Assembly: GCF_020882245.1 (NCBI RefSeq)
Contig: NC_083599.1
Coordinates: 59,050,748 to 59,114,747, forward strand
Length of the DNA stretch: 64,000 nucleotides
DNA from: Rhopalosiphum padi
Taxonomy: Eukaryota > Arthropoda > Insecta > Hemiptera > Aphididae
Direction: 5' to 3'
Below are positions 12,451 to 26,201 of the stretch, piece by piece. Each line of letters starts with the position of its first letter. Position 1 is the first letter of the stretch. The position numbers and the translations under genes are program-made. The notes beneath the pieces were generated by a model, which saw only the letters and a program-made list of their open reading frames with translations, did not search any database and was not told the DNA's origin.

Positions 12451-15243
12451 GTGCGACATCGATGACTTCGGACGACGAAGACGACGAAGAAAACGGGCCG
12501 ATGCACGGAGAAAAGTTGCCGAGAAAGTTGTCAAACACCTGCAGGCAATGTGCCATGGGATTTCTGAGTTTCTCCGAACTTTCTGAACACAACAAGACAT
12601 GCGTGCTCCGCACCGGCGCCGCCAACAACGCGGCCACATCCGACGACTTTGACCACAGGAACGATCACGACGACACCGACGAAATCGAGGACGACGACGA
12701 AGCGGACGATGACGAGGACGTTGTCGACGACTTGGACGACATGGACGACATGGACGATTATCACCGTCGCGGACACCACTATAACGCGGCCGGTTTGCAG
12801 GCGATGGCCGTGGCCGATTTGAGGAGTGGCCGTCACAACATAAACAACAATAATAACAACAACAATAACAACAATAACAACAACAAGGCTCACGAAGAGC
12901 AGCGTAGACAGCGGCAGGACGCCGAAAACAACAACCGCCGTTACGGTGGCGCTCTGCAAGACTCCGTCGTCGGAGGCGACGAAATCGTGGCCGGCGGTGG
13001 TGTGGCAGTCGACGATCCGTCCGCACTGGTGCCCGCCGGTTTCCCGTTTGCCGCTTACCAAGCGGCCGTACAGGCGGCTGCCGCCGCGGCCGACGTGCCA
13101 GCGCTCCAACATCAGCAGCAACAGCAAGCGGCCGCCGGCCATCACGTGACGCTCGAAGCGCTCCAACACACCAAAGTGGCCGTGGCGCAGTTCGCGGCCA
13201 CCGCGATGGCCGTCAACAACGGCGCAGTCAGCAACCAGAATGTGTTGCAAGACTTAGCCATCGTCAATTCGTCGCTGTTCACGTTGCAACACCAACAGAT
13301 GATGCAGCTCAGTCTCATCCAACAGCTCCGTCAACAGTTGCAGATAAGCCGTCGTGGCGGCGGCGGTGCCGGAAGTGTCGACGGCACCTTGTCCGTGTCG
13401 CCGCCACTGCTCAGCGATGGAAACGAAGACGGCGCCGCGGTCATGTCGGCCATGGCAGCGTCGCCCAACGAAATGCCTTTGTCGCTGTTGGCCATATCGC
13501 GGAACGAAATGTTGCAACAAATGGTTCAACAGCACCAACAGGCCGGACGATCTCCGCCTCTGCCCCCACCCGTCCCGCAACAGCTGTTGCCGGCAGTCAC
13601 GCCGCTTTCGATTCCGGTCCCCGTGCCGATGTCTCTGTCCACGCAACAGTCTACCGGCGACTGCACCACGCAAACGCCACTGCTTCAACTCAGCCGATCT
13701 CCGTCGCCGTCCACCTCGCGCTCGCCGACGCCCCCGCCGGCGTCGATCATGGCCATAATGATGCCCGAACTGCAACGTCCCGTTCCGTCGCCACTGCAAG
13801 CTCTACAAGCGTCCGCGGCACAAACCCCGCTGCCGCCGCCGCAACCACTTGCATCGAACTCCGCACAGACCACGACCGAGAGTGCAGCTCAGCCGCTACC
13901 GCCGACCCCGCTCCAGTCACAGCCTCAGCCATCGTCGTCGTCTTCGACGTCGTTTTCGCTGACGCCGTATACTTCGTCGCCAATCGTAACACATCATCAT
14001 TCCATCCCGTCGTGTTCCGTCTCTTCCGCGTTTGCATCGTCAATCATCACCAACTTGGACCCGGAACCATCGCCCACCGAACCCAACTCGCTGGAAATGC
14101 TGCAGCGCCGCGCCCAAGAAGTGCTGGATAAAGCCAGCCAAGGAATGTTGGCCAACAATCTCGCGGACGAGCTCTCGTTCAGAAAGTGCTCGGGCAACGG
14201 TGGCAAAGGCAGTTCGCTGTCACCTTACGACGGTAAATCCGCAGGTGGCAGTGGCGGAAGCCGTGGCGACAACTTCTACAAGCACAGGTGCCGTTATTGC
14301 GGCAAGGTGTTCGGCAGTGACTCAGCCCTTCAGATACACATCAGATCACACACGGGCGAACGTCCGTTCAAGTGCAACGTTTGCGGTAGTCGGTTCACCA
14401 CCAAGGGTAACCTCAAAGTCCATTTCCAGAGACACACGTCAAAATTTCCCAACGTTAAAATGAACCCGTTGCCGGTTCCCGAGCACCTAGACAGAGACTT
14501 CCCGGCGTTGATGCCACCGCACTTGAACCAGAGTCCACACCACCAGAACGGCAGCAACTCACAAATGCCAACCACCTCCACCGGCACCGTCACACCACGG
14601 TCTCCGTTGTCTCATCAGTTTTCCGTCGCCTCGTCCGCCTCGTCATTCCCGACGGCTCTGTCCAATCTATTCCGACCAAGTGGCAGCCACCACGGCCAGC
14701 AACAACAACATCAGTCGTCCTCGACAGACATAACACTCCCATCGAATATTCAAATACCCTCGCAACAACTACAGCCCGCCGAACAGTTATTAATGACAAA
14801 CCACCACCAACAACATCATCACCAACAGCAGCATAATATTCACCAGCACCACCATAAGCAGCAACAGCAACATCACCTGTCGAATAATCACTCATCATCG
14901 CTACAACTCTTTCAGTTCAAACGCGAACAAGAGCAACCTGAGAACTTGAGCAAACCCGCGAACGCTGGTTGCTCATCGCGTGAATCGTCTATTCCGTCTC
15001 CTCCGCCGCTCTCCGATTCCAGTATGACGCGCAACAACAAAGATGACCCTACATGCTCCGAGTACATCGACGATATGGCCGTGGACATCGACTCGGCTGA
15101 CGCAGATGGACGTCAACATGATATTGACGCCAACACTGACGACTTTAGCGTAGATACGAAGTATAGTGGCGAAGAGGAACGGACCAACAGCCCAACTATG
15201 AACGACGGGTTACAAGACCAACCCGAAAACCTGTCCAACAAAA
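12451..15243 (+). CDS. sal: spalt exon 2 (large exon: C2HC finger, Q-rich domain, first C2H2 pair)
   Basis: This is the main coding exon of the Spalt/SALL transcription factor, a nuclear DNA-binding regulator. Numbering Met at 12462 as residue 1, it holds an acidic start, a C2HC finger (C27, C30, H43, C47; pattern CRQC...H...C), aspartate-rich stretches, 14 asparagines in a row (128-141) and the SALL glutamine-rich domain opening HVTLEALQ (about 227-297). Long P/S/Q-rich linkers follow, then the first C2H2 pair (about 610-660) with the HTGERPF linker and the FTTKGNL Sal-box, and Q/H-rich tracts. The motif QPENLS appears twice near the end. The left boundary at 12451 is chosen because a TTGTTGCGCAG acceptor precedes it and it needs a phase-1 donor, as the vertebrate SALL exon 1/2 junction does. 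The frame stays open leftward to a stop at 12330. The right boundary is AACAAAA|GTAAAT, phase 1. Sure of family; the 5' boundary is inferred. Confidence 0.93.
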
Positions 15244-15985
15244 GTAAATAATTCATAATATAATAATTAATAGTTACACGTAGTTAAAATTATGCGTTAA
15301 ACATACACATGCACGAATTATTATATTTAGTTAGATTTTATCAACACCTTGTTAAAATATGTACATATTATACCTAACCTAACGTAACTACGGGCGTAAC
15401 TATTACTATTACTATTATGATTTATGCACACCGTTTTGTTACCACGATTACATGAAAATTAACCATAGAAAAAATTAGTGACAAGTTAATTGTTTAGGCT
15501 CTTATTTCGATGATCGTTACTGTTATATACTCAATGTATAGACAATTGTTTGAATAAAATTATACAGCCACACTACAGAAATAATATTTATTTGGAAATA
15601 CTAAAGATGATTAGGCAAAACCAGTGTAATGTTATTTCATTAATTATCGTTATTTCAACGATCATTGCTCTTGTATACATTGATTTACAAAATTATTATT
15701 TATTATTGTTAATTATTTTCAAAATCATTTTGCGTAACAATTATTGTCGATATAAGATCTTTAACGATGCAGTAAATATAATTGTACACTTAAAAAAATT
15801 ATTACATCTAAGTCTATTAGTTAACTACTTACCCGACCAGCTCAGCTAAATAACTGCAACCCTAAGTACCAATTAGTTAGCTTGATTACAACCTTTGAAA
15901 ACAGACTGTTTGTGAATTTACCGATCAATATATCTATTATCAAATAAACTTTAACCCTTTTAATATCGTAATCTTTTGATTTCAG
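15244..15985 (+). other. spalt intron between exons 2 and 3
   Basis: A phase-1 GT-AG intron of 742 bp, AT-rich, with no other gene in it. If it is retained, translation adds only Ser-Lys and stops at 15249-15251. AATAAA occurs near 15553, so a short 3' end inside it is possible. Confidence 0.85.
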
Positions 15986-16291
15986 GTGGTAGAGTAATGA
16001 TGGCCAGCCCGCCACTTAACACTTCGGACGACTCCTTTTCGCCCAGGCCGACGTCGTCGTCTTCACGACACCACGGTTCCCGGGCCGGATCTCCCGCATC
16101 GATGTCGTTCCACAACAGCAGATACTCGCCACCTTGCGCTCTTGATTTGACACCCAAACAGTCGGCATTGACCACCACTGCCAATCACATCATGTCCGCA
16201 TATCTGCCACCGGCATTCGCCGGGCTCATGTCAGGTTCCGCCAACTCCACAGCCGGACTTCCGGGCCACGGACCATCATTCGGACCATCCG
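15986..16291 (+). CDS. sal: spalt exon 3 (linker with ALDLTP motif)
   Basis: This exon sits between a TTTCAG acceptor and a perfect GTAAGT donor, entering and leaving in phase 1 (the bases AGT span the first junction, and G is left at the end). It codes about 102 residues (928-1029), rich in Ser/Pro, running from GRVMMASPPLNTSDDSF to GLPGHGPSFGPS. There is no zinc finger. PCALDLTPKQ in the middle resembles the short hydrophobic motifs conserved between finger pairs in SALL proteins, and possibly a CtBP-type PxDLS motif; that function is inference. It joins without a frame break to the exons on both sides. The frame runs past the donor to 16449, but that extension reads as intron. Confidence 0.9.
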
Positions 16292-19200
16292 GTAAGTGTC
16301 ACAAGTCGTTTATTTGTAGAAAAATGTTTAAAAGAAAAAAAAACCCGAGACATCCGTTTCGCTATTATTGTTTTGGCGTTGGCTTATATTTTAGACCATC
16401 GCCGCGCACATCACGTGCCATTGTGTGTTGCCATTGCGCGCAGTTATGAATAGACACTCTCGATCGTACACATTTTTTCTAAATTCAATTTAATTCGTGT
16501 AAAATAACTATTCTTTTCGTCCCGGAGAATAAATTGCACGCACTTTTTGGCACCGTGTCAAGCACGCTCGGATGAAAAACGCGTCGCATACATCACGCCT
16601 GAATTCCTTATGTTATATTATCATCGCATTATTGTCTGGTAAAATGCATTGACATTTAAAACGTTGAAATGTTCATCGCGTCATTAAGTTTTATATTTAG
16701 ATGCATTCTGTCACTTTGTTGACTAAATCAATAGAATCTCGAGCATTTCTTTTTTGCCGACTACCGCCCGAGACGAGCTTTTTCAAAACCATGTGCGCAT
16801 TATAATAATAATAAATAATGATGATCATAAAAATAATAATAATTTTAAGTTTGAACGCTTAGAATCTATTCTATGACCGAATATCATTTAATATTTTGTA
16901 ATAGTAGCCACGATATTCGATATAATGACGCTATCAAAATATAAGCTTTATTATGTATCTATTAGTTAACACCTCACTATTATTATAATGCTGCGCATAA
17001 TAATTTTTTCTAATAATTGTTTGTCTTCTTTTCGTTGGCAAACGGCGTACGATCCCGGCACGTGTGCGGAAGTGGGGGCATAAAATTGTTATTATTATCA
17101 TCATAATCATGACCCATCTATAATACAATCAAGTAGCTTAAAAAAGATGATTATAAACTATAATACATTATTATTACACCTAATCTAATATGTTATTAAA
17201 TGGTATAATTAGTACCATAACAGATGTGTTAAGATTTGGTGTAAACAGTAGGTACGCGCGTAGTATTAAAAGTAGTAGTAGTATTCTACATGTATAAATA
17301 GAAATATTACCAGTTACCGCTAATAACAATAATAAACTGTATAACGAGTTGAAGTTTTTATTGTACACGGTGACGAGATGAGATGCCTACACTTCTCTCC
17401 TGTGGGCCGATACATTTCAATTTTTTTTTTTTTTTCGTAAACGCGAATAGTATTCCGTGATTTCATTGGAAAACCATTTTTTTTTGTTCTAATTTAATTT
17501 TTTTTCGTGTCGATTAATATCCATTTCACGGTACACTCGATACACACGCCGTCGCATAATATTTTATTGATGATAATAACACGATGGAAATTATTCTCAA
17601 CGCACCCAACTGATAAATCGTAGTATCATTCCTTTGTTTCGTACGTTCTTCCAATGCACGTTCGTTGTATTTTATCGTTTTTATGGAGAATAAATAAGTA
17701 ATTATAAACGCCGTTGCCATTATTTATCGTGCTATTATCGTATATAAGCACCGACCACATGTGCGTCACATGTCTTTTTTTAAAACACCGTAATATAATG
17801 TTACTATTATTTTCATTATGCCTTTACACGCCGAATGATGTATTATCGGTATTTACATATACATATTTTTTTTGTTTTTAATTAAAAACATAAATTATAA
17901 TTATTTTGCTTGCCGACGCGCGGAAGAATTTTGTTCGCCCGCTATTATTTCGAAATCATTGCCGTCGGGTATAAATTAACACGGATTTATGTTTGAGACG
18001 CCATAGCCATTAATAATGAACGGTAAAATTTAGAGTCGATAAAAAAACAAACATTGTTACGATTTTCACTTATAACATTTTTAGAATTTTATGAGATTAT
18101 TGTTTATACAATATTCATATTTTCGCCGACAGAATTTCGTGTGGTTCAATAATAATAATAATAATATTATTGTTTTTGTATACTCGCGCAGCCTTGTTGA
18201 GTGCATCTGTTAATAAAATTCAAAATTTTAAACCCGCCGCGCGCTGTGAATGGTTTTACGATAGTGTTACGCGACTGCTATACCTATAATATTTTACTAT
18301 AATATTGGCGAATGGCGATACCATATGAGATCTCAAAATAAACAGCTCGAGTGATAAACATCTATATATCTAATTAGTAATTAATTAATAAACATTACGT
18401 TACGCCACCAAACGTGTTCTGTAGTACAGTTTTATACTTATATTTAGTTATTAAATCTCCAAATATGTGATAGTATACAGTTTTTCCCAATGGTCTATGA
18501 ATATGAATAATTATTATAAAATATTTTTTCTCCTCAGCAATGATTGTATTATTATGCGGTGGGAAATAATATTATGTCGTTAACTTCGATCGAATTAATG
18601 AATTCCATATATTATAGTTATTTATAATGTATTTAATTATAATATATCTCAATAACATAAAACTGGTCTCTTTTTTTTCATTCTAATGCACTTATATATA
18701 ATAATTATAATATATTCATAAATAATAAACAATTTAATTAAATTACGAAAAAATAATATTTTTTATGTATTTTTATGTACATAATATGTGTATTGTGAAT
18801 ACTCGCATGGGTTTACTCGTCACTATATGTTTATACAACGATCAAAAATGTGATTCATTGATTTTATTTCTAAAAAATATTTCATTCGCTTAAATATATT
18901 TTTTTAATATATTGTAATATATTACAATTTTGTTTCAACTGAATATTGCTAAAAAAAAAAAAAAAAAAGTATATCTGCGATCAGACATCGAAAGCAGTGT
19001 AGGTTTAGTATATTATAATAATAATATATGCATTCAGTTTGCTCACCTTGGCGCTTAAAAGCTAGTATGAAATTATTTTCAATAAGAGATCAATACGATA
19101 AATCATACTAATTAGCACTCAAAAACCATTCTGCTGAGGCGCAACTCGGTTTACCCAAAACGGAAAAGATATCATCGAAAACGGGTTTTTCTGTTTATCT

Positions 19201-19929
19201 ATATACGTTCCGCCGTTTATTCGCAGTCGGCCGAATGCGTTCAGTAATTTACTGGGATATTTCCCGAAAATGACGTTTGTAAAGTACCATCTGTGTTCAA
19301 TTTGGTTGATTTAGTGGAATACGTGAAAAATTTGAAACTTTTATTGCCCCAAAAAGTGTTAACCGAAAGAAAAATAGAGTACACTTCATTGTAAAACCGC
19401 CCCCTCGCTCTGCACGGAATCTAAAATGGCATATAAAATATAAATAAACGAATGTCGTGACTTGTGAGACGCGGGTTATTTTTATACCGAAAACAAGATG
19501 AAACGAATATTTGAAACATTTGCTTGCACATAAACAGTATTTTAGAAAAATCACATTTCAGGAAAAAAAATAATCTTATACATTATATCATGTCTCGGTA
19601 ACGCGAGATGTTGTTGATATAATAATAATATGTAAGATATTCATTTCGCTAAAAAATGCGAACTCGCGATATCATCTGGCATAATAATAATAATAATAAT
19701 TATTATTATTATTATTAATATTTTGATTTGTGTCCCCCCTCTCGCCCGTCACATGTGCAAAGTACTTATCCGGCGCACGTCTCCGTCGTTGACGGGGCTT
19801 GTTGGACCGGGTGCTTAGATCTTATTTTTATTATTATTTTTAATATTTGTGTGTCGGGGTTGTTACCTACTACCCCACGTGCGCGACAAAAATTATGCAA
19901 AATAATTATTTCCGATGTATATGTTTTAG
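16292..19929 (+). other. spalt intron between exons 3 and 4
   Basis: A phase-1 intron of about 3.6 kb. It holds AT-rich sequence, poly-T/poly-A tracts and an ATA/TAT palindrome at 19681-19718. I see no coding region or recognisable transposon in it. Confidence 0.8.
19681..19718. repeat. ATA/TAT palindromic microsatellite
   Basis: A run of ATA repeats turns directly into TAT repeats, giving a near-perfect self-complementary stretch of about 38 bases in the spalt intron. Confidence 0.9.
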
Positions 19930-20066
19930 CTGCTCGAGGAAATACCACGTGTAACATCTGTTTCAAAACGTTCGCGTGCCACTCTGCTCTCGAAATCCAC
20001 TACAGAAGCCATACCAAAGAGCGACCGTTCAAATGTACAGTGTGCGACCGAGGATTCTCGACAAAG
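19930..20066 (+). CDS. sal: spalt exon 4 (second C2H2 pair, first part)
   Basis: This short exon codes residues 1030-1075, AARGNTTCNICFKTFACHSA onward to DRGFSTK. It contains the first finger of the second pair (C-x2-C...H-x3-H, linker HTKERPF) and the first half of the next finger. The acceptor is TGTTTTAG and the donor AAAG|GTATGA. It enters in phase 1, completing GCT with the G carried from exon 3, and leaves in phase 0, so the second finger is split exactly at STK|GNM. The sequence is close to the equivalent fingers of insect Salm/Salr as I remember them. TK replaces the usual TG in the linker, a familiar trait of this pair. Confidence 0.95.
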
Positions 20067-23000
20067 GTATGATCAACACGATTATTAATTAATAAATTAG
20101 AATCTAAACCGTTAGCCTCTGCATGGCCGGATTGGACTGATGGCACTATAAAATAAACAACCTGAATGATGCTCACATTTTCAAGACATTTTTATTGAAG
20201 AAACATAAAAAATGTGAAAAATACAATTATTATATGTAATATATTAATTGTTCATTAGTAAATAGGTGTATCCAACATAAATATTAACGATATACGCAAT
20301 ATTGCACTTAAAAAAATGTCCATAACCCGTTGTGCCCTCGTTCCACCCAGAATCCTCCTCCTATCCGGTCAAAATCAACAGTTCGCCGCAAAATTGAACT
20401 AAAAAATACTCTCGAACGATCGGTGTTAAATTGTATTGTGTTTTTTGTAAAATCGATTACGGCCTTAGGAGATGAGGTTGTTCACTGCTTGAATAGTATT
20501 GTTCGCGTACATACAATACTTGTAAAAAGATCGTTTTCCTGTTCGTGTTTAATACTATATATATTATATATTATATTCCAGTGAGGACTAGAACCATTTA
20601 ATTTTTTCGTTCCAACAAACGAACATTTTTTTGTCAATCGACAGTTATTTGCATCTTCTCTTACAAATAAAAAAAAACCTACGGTCTATCTCCTTTTCAT
20701 ACAGACAACTAAAATGACAGTACAATTGTTAGAATGAACAACGACACGTATTTTATTGTATATAATATGAGATACCAAATAGGTATACAATACCATTTAA
20801 ATTACTTGATTATTATTTCATAGTTAAAATCAATACCTATCTTTTGATATTCTAATATACATTGACATATTGTTCTCCGTTGTATGAATAACCGTTTAAA
20901 ATACCTTTAATGGTATTTATTATTATTAGTGAGGAGATTCCGTTCACTTCAGTCATTTATAACTTGAATCCTACAATTTTTTCTAGCTACTTGTTCAATA
21001 AATCGGTGAAAAAAATATGGAATATAAAAAAGAAAGGTCTATCCGTCCAATTGGATAGATTATTTTAGTTCCGTATTTTTGTTATAAGGAGTTTGGTGCC
21101 AAACAACAAAATTGTGTAGTATCAAACCTATAATAATCGCATTGTATTCTGAATGCACCGACCGATTCTCATATTTTTAACAATAATTGACAGCTATAAA
21201 TAAATGTTTACAACATTGACACAACCAATGTTGAATTTTCTATGGTCGATCGGGTTCAACCGTTCTGTCTCTACTTTATTAACACGATGATAGATTGATA
21301 GATAATAATATTCATATTAATATATAATATTACGCTTGTTGGTCGGCATCTCGATACACCCAAGTACTGGTGCCTGGCAGTATACCTATACGCTTCGCTT
21401 TCTGTGACAGGTTACAGGTAACATCGTCGCGGATTCGAGAGAGCCGCAGCTATCGCACTATATTTTCTCATTTTCCCCGCTGTCGCGGTCGTTTTGCTGA
21501 AGGTTGAGTAATGGATTAATTCCTCGATCCATCTTAACGAATAGTGGGAAAAAAACCTGTTGCTTTTACGGGCAAAAGAACGATATTGATCTAAATAGTA
21601 AATACAAATATAATACAAACGAAAAAAAATTCTACACTTTTACTTTTACCTATACATACCCATAGCTATGTTTATCATCGTGGAATATAAATACTCGAGC
21701 GTTCCAACGTCAACGGCATTGTGTGCGCTGGTTAATTTATTTAACTAGGACGTTCATATTTTATGCATAATATTATGTGAATTTTGTTTTGACATTTACG
21801 TTTGTCGGGTCTGTCCGAAAGCGAGTAGAATAATATTTTGAAACGATTTTCATTTTTATCCCACGGTCCGGTGTTCGATTCCGGTGTGTTGTTATAAAAC
21901 AATATTATTTTAAATAAATTTATAATATTTGACATTCGAAAGCACACATATTATATAAAACACATTCATATGATATAAATTGTCACGAAACAATCTCAAT
22001 AACTAAATGCCCGACTCGAATCAGACATTATAGCCGTCATTATTACATAATATATAAATATAATATCGGTCACATAAACTAATTTAAATAAATAAACATA
22101 TTTATATTTGTTACAAATGTTTTCCTATAACAATACGTTCAACTGCATATCACCGCTTTGCAAAATAGTCGCCAGATGTGATCCTTTATGGACATTTCAA
22201 CATTATTTAAATTTCTCTTGGCGGTTTTCATCGCAATTTTTTTTTTTTTTTTTTTTATAATGCATTTCTATTTATATTGTATTTTTCGAATTGTTCTCTA
22301 ACGTGCACAAATAATTTAACCGTACAATACAAAACCTTATTATTACTTGTTTAAAAATAAATACATCGACGAACCGGAAAAAAAAGACTTGCTACTCGTA
22401 TTTGAAGACGAATAATATTCTCTTTAAATATTCAAATATAAAATGTGTATGTATATAAAAAAAAAAACAGCAAAAACAATAGACCACCACTACCGGTTAT
22501 CTAATCGGTACAAACGATTCCATTTATTTGACGACATCGCACATAAATTTAAACGAAATGTGAATCATCATATTTCATTGTTTCAATACTATTTTTAGTA
22601 TCTTTTCTTTTATTCCTTCATTGCATAATTCCCTAATATAATTATAATTTATTTGTAAATAATTAATTACGCAATTGTTACTAATAAACGAATATTATGC
22701 TAGTTTGTTTTTACATAATATTGTTATGTAGAAACTAGACAATTTAGAAAAAAATTATAGTTTTTAATCTAGTTTCGTAAAATTAGGTAATTAGTTTTGG
22801 CGAGCGCAATGTGAATTATTGTGAAACCATAATACTAAAGCATAATATTACAATACGTAGCAATAATTGCAGAATTTATACGTATAAATCTTACTATGCT
22901 TCATCTCAGTGACTTTAGAGTAGGAGTACCTTAACTAAAACTATATTGCTTATATAATATTGTATTATACTAAAAATACAATTATTATTATATTATGTCG

Positions 23001-26000
23001 TCATGCAAATGAGTTGAATGAAATCATAAAAATCATATCGTTTTAAATAATCTTAAATTCCCTACTCAACGTGTATTTTTATTAGTTATTACGAGTATCT
23101 ATTATACATAATATTTCATACATATCATGTATAGATACTAATAATTTATAGCATTATTAATTCTCTGCCCATAATCGTATCTGTCGCCTTCCATTAATTT
23201 AATCACATATAAAATAAAACCACCGTTTACTTATAAATTATAATACATTTTATAAAATGTTATTTTTCTTCTCCCTGACACGTTATATAACGTGAAATTA
23301 TGATATTAACTTATTTACAGGGTATAATCTATCCTAGCACATGCCTACATAATATTATATTATTACATTAAGTATGTGTATACGGTGACGCATTTAGGGA
23401 GTGAGCGACAATATCCCAAAACTCACATTTTTAAAGCGGTGGCAATTTTTCTTATACATTTATTATTACTATTTTCAGTTTATTACAATATTATTGTTTT
23501 AGCTGTTTCGCAGAATATATTAAAAATCTGACTTTTTTTATTTTAAATCTCGAGATACAAATTTTATATCGATTTAAGTATTTAACATTTATGATAGTAT
23601 TACATTATTACTACAAAACAATATTAATCGTTTTTCGATAACAACCCACAACTATTTAAAAATATTATTATCTTTTTAATATTATGTATACAGTTTTTAT
23701 TTCTAACATAAGACAAGAATGATATTTTTTAAAGACGTAAATAATTGTGTTGTCCGTATAGGTGGTACTACATTTAGTACATCCCTACCCATAATATGGC
23801 CGTAGTTAATTTTACACATCATTCGTTTCGTTAACCTACACTGAGATATCGCGGTGCGCGTGCGTCTCTATAAAGAACGGTCGTCAAATCCATAACATGT
23901 TGTTGTATGACGATGGAAACGACGAAAACGGTTTATAATTGCGAGCTGAGATCGCTAAAATCATCATTGTCTGTCTACAATACCGAATCGAAAACGTTTC
24001 CACACAAATCCGTCACATACATCCGTCATTTTTCAAATCACACATTATACGTCTTGTACAGCATATTACTATTATCTGTTTCACGATTCATCGCGTTTTT
24101 TTGTTGTTTTTTTTTTACATTCGTAGAAGAAAACGTACAGTAAAATTCAACGGCAGTGACGTGGATTAATTTCCACAGTCATTTATGTTTCGTAGTGCAA
24201 TTTGTTTTGTTTTTTTTTTGTCTTTCTATTCTATACGGTTTCTCGTGTAAAATAATGTTGTTCTTTTTTATTACTAATTTTCTCTTTGTTTTTTCTTCAC
24301 TCGGATACCTATATTTTTTTAATATGTTTCGCTGGGATGCTCATTTAGTAGTAACGTACTCTGCGAACTGCAGAGGTGTACCACTTCCATTTCACTGTGG
24401 TGTGTGTATATGTGTGCATGTGTACCTATATATATGTTTGTTTTCGAAATTATTTCCACTTGATATTGCCGACGGCGAAGTGACGGTTTTTAGTCAACTT
24501 ATTATACATCATCATACACGGAAATGGAATTTTTTTTTTAATTGAAAACAATAAAATGTGTGACGGTTTGTATATGCGTGATTGGATTTTTTGGCCGGAT
24601 TCACGCTGTTTACCTTTGACCGTATTTTTTATATACATATTTTCACGTGTGTATGTTATTTTATGATATTATATGTTTTCCATATTCATATCCCGCGACG
24701 GAAATTATATTGTTACGATCTATGACCGTGTGCTGCAGCATTTGGTGCGAAATTATTTTGAATCTCACTTATTGAAAAAATAGTAGAAATTAACCGAATA
24801 AGTTTTTCAAAACTATTTTTATTTTACATAAATTCTTAAACAAAACAATAAAATGTATTTTATCATAATAATATAAGAGGTATAGTATGAACTGTGATTT
24901 AAAAATTAGGTACCAGAAACTGAGTTTCGAAATGTTTATATCGTGGCCATTTTTCGCGAATATTATTCAGCGCCAGAGAATTCTAGCGGTGCGAATACGT
25001 TGGGCTAATAATCGTATTATATATCTATTCGTAAACCGAAACCGCACGACGTCTGCGGTGCCCCTCAAAGTACGTGCATACGAATAGAGATGCGTACTCG
25101 GCCGAAATTACGTTCGAAACGACTTATATGTGCTCGTAATAATGTAGACGAGAGTGGTAAAACTATACGTTGTCGATGGAGCTGTTGAGGAGTCTTTAAG
25201 TTTTCGGGAAACATTCCTGCGCGCCACTATTATTGTACACTTCTGATTTGAAATATACACCCGCGAAAAGCAACTTTGAGAAATAATAAAATATAATATC
25301 AACGTACGAAAAATTGGAATTTATACATTTAAGCGCAACATAATAAAATAATAATAATCAAATCAACTCACCGCCGCACAAACATACCACACAATCTACA
25401 CGTCACTGAGCATGCATTTCAGATGGCATACCCTACGAAACGTCAGGCAAAACAATTATCATAAATTCATAACCGCCGTCGTTTACGCAGTCAAGTTTTT
25501 CGTAACTCAACATGACATAACCTCACGATAACAATTTTTAATATTGTTATTCGAAACGCCATTCCTCATTCGTGAACCGCCGGTGGTTATATTAGATCGG
25601 TAAACGCACGCGGCTCGAAACTCGTTGAACACGAGCTTTTATAGCCTTGATAGGGGAGATGACGTGTTTACAAGACGACTCTATTATTATTATTACAAAT
25701 ATTCTTGTCGGATCGCGTGCAAGTGCTTGTTATGAAAATGCCTTCCCTTCGTCGTGAGGTTTTATACGTTAATATTATTAATTATATTTGAAGGTGTAAA
25801 AATTGATTTTTCCGAATCCGGTATGCGTCACCACACAGTGTAATAAAGTCTCTCGCCCCTAAGTACATTTTATCATCACATCATAAATAAGTGTAGATGT
25901 TAAGGAACGTGTTGCCGTATGGGACGAGACGACACGTTATACCGTGTTTTATTTAAGTATACCTACTTGTATAGTATAGCCGTATAGGTATTTATATATT

Positions 26001-26201
26001 TGTTGGTTACTATTGAAACACGCGGTTTGCTCTGCTCCGTCACGTACGATACACCAACCCTAATTGTCCACCACCCCATCCAACCCTTAATATCCCTCAC
26101 ACCACCACCACCACGACATGACTCGCGATGTCATCGTTATAAAATAAATATCGACATAATGGCACAACAGACTTTCAGTATGTATTCTGCATGTGTTGCA
26201 G
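20067..26201 (+). other. spalt intron between exons 4 and 5 (largest found)
   Basis: A phase-0 intron of about 6.1 kb, GTATGA to TGTTGCAG. It is AT-rich with small GC-richer islands (about 23800-24000 and 25550-25750). Small open frames in it have no features of genes. Enhancers are plausible in such an intron, but I cannot identify any. Confidence 0.8.

Noticed and set aside
12421..14898. Several long frames opposite or overlapping spalt exon 2
   Set aside because: Repetitive Arg/Val/Cys-rich shadows of the GC-rich coding exon; no independent evidence.
21860..21895. tRNA T-arm-like sequence (GTTCGATTCC between CCGG blocks)
   Set aside because: No acceptor stem, D-arm or anticodon arm can be built around it.
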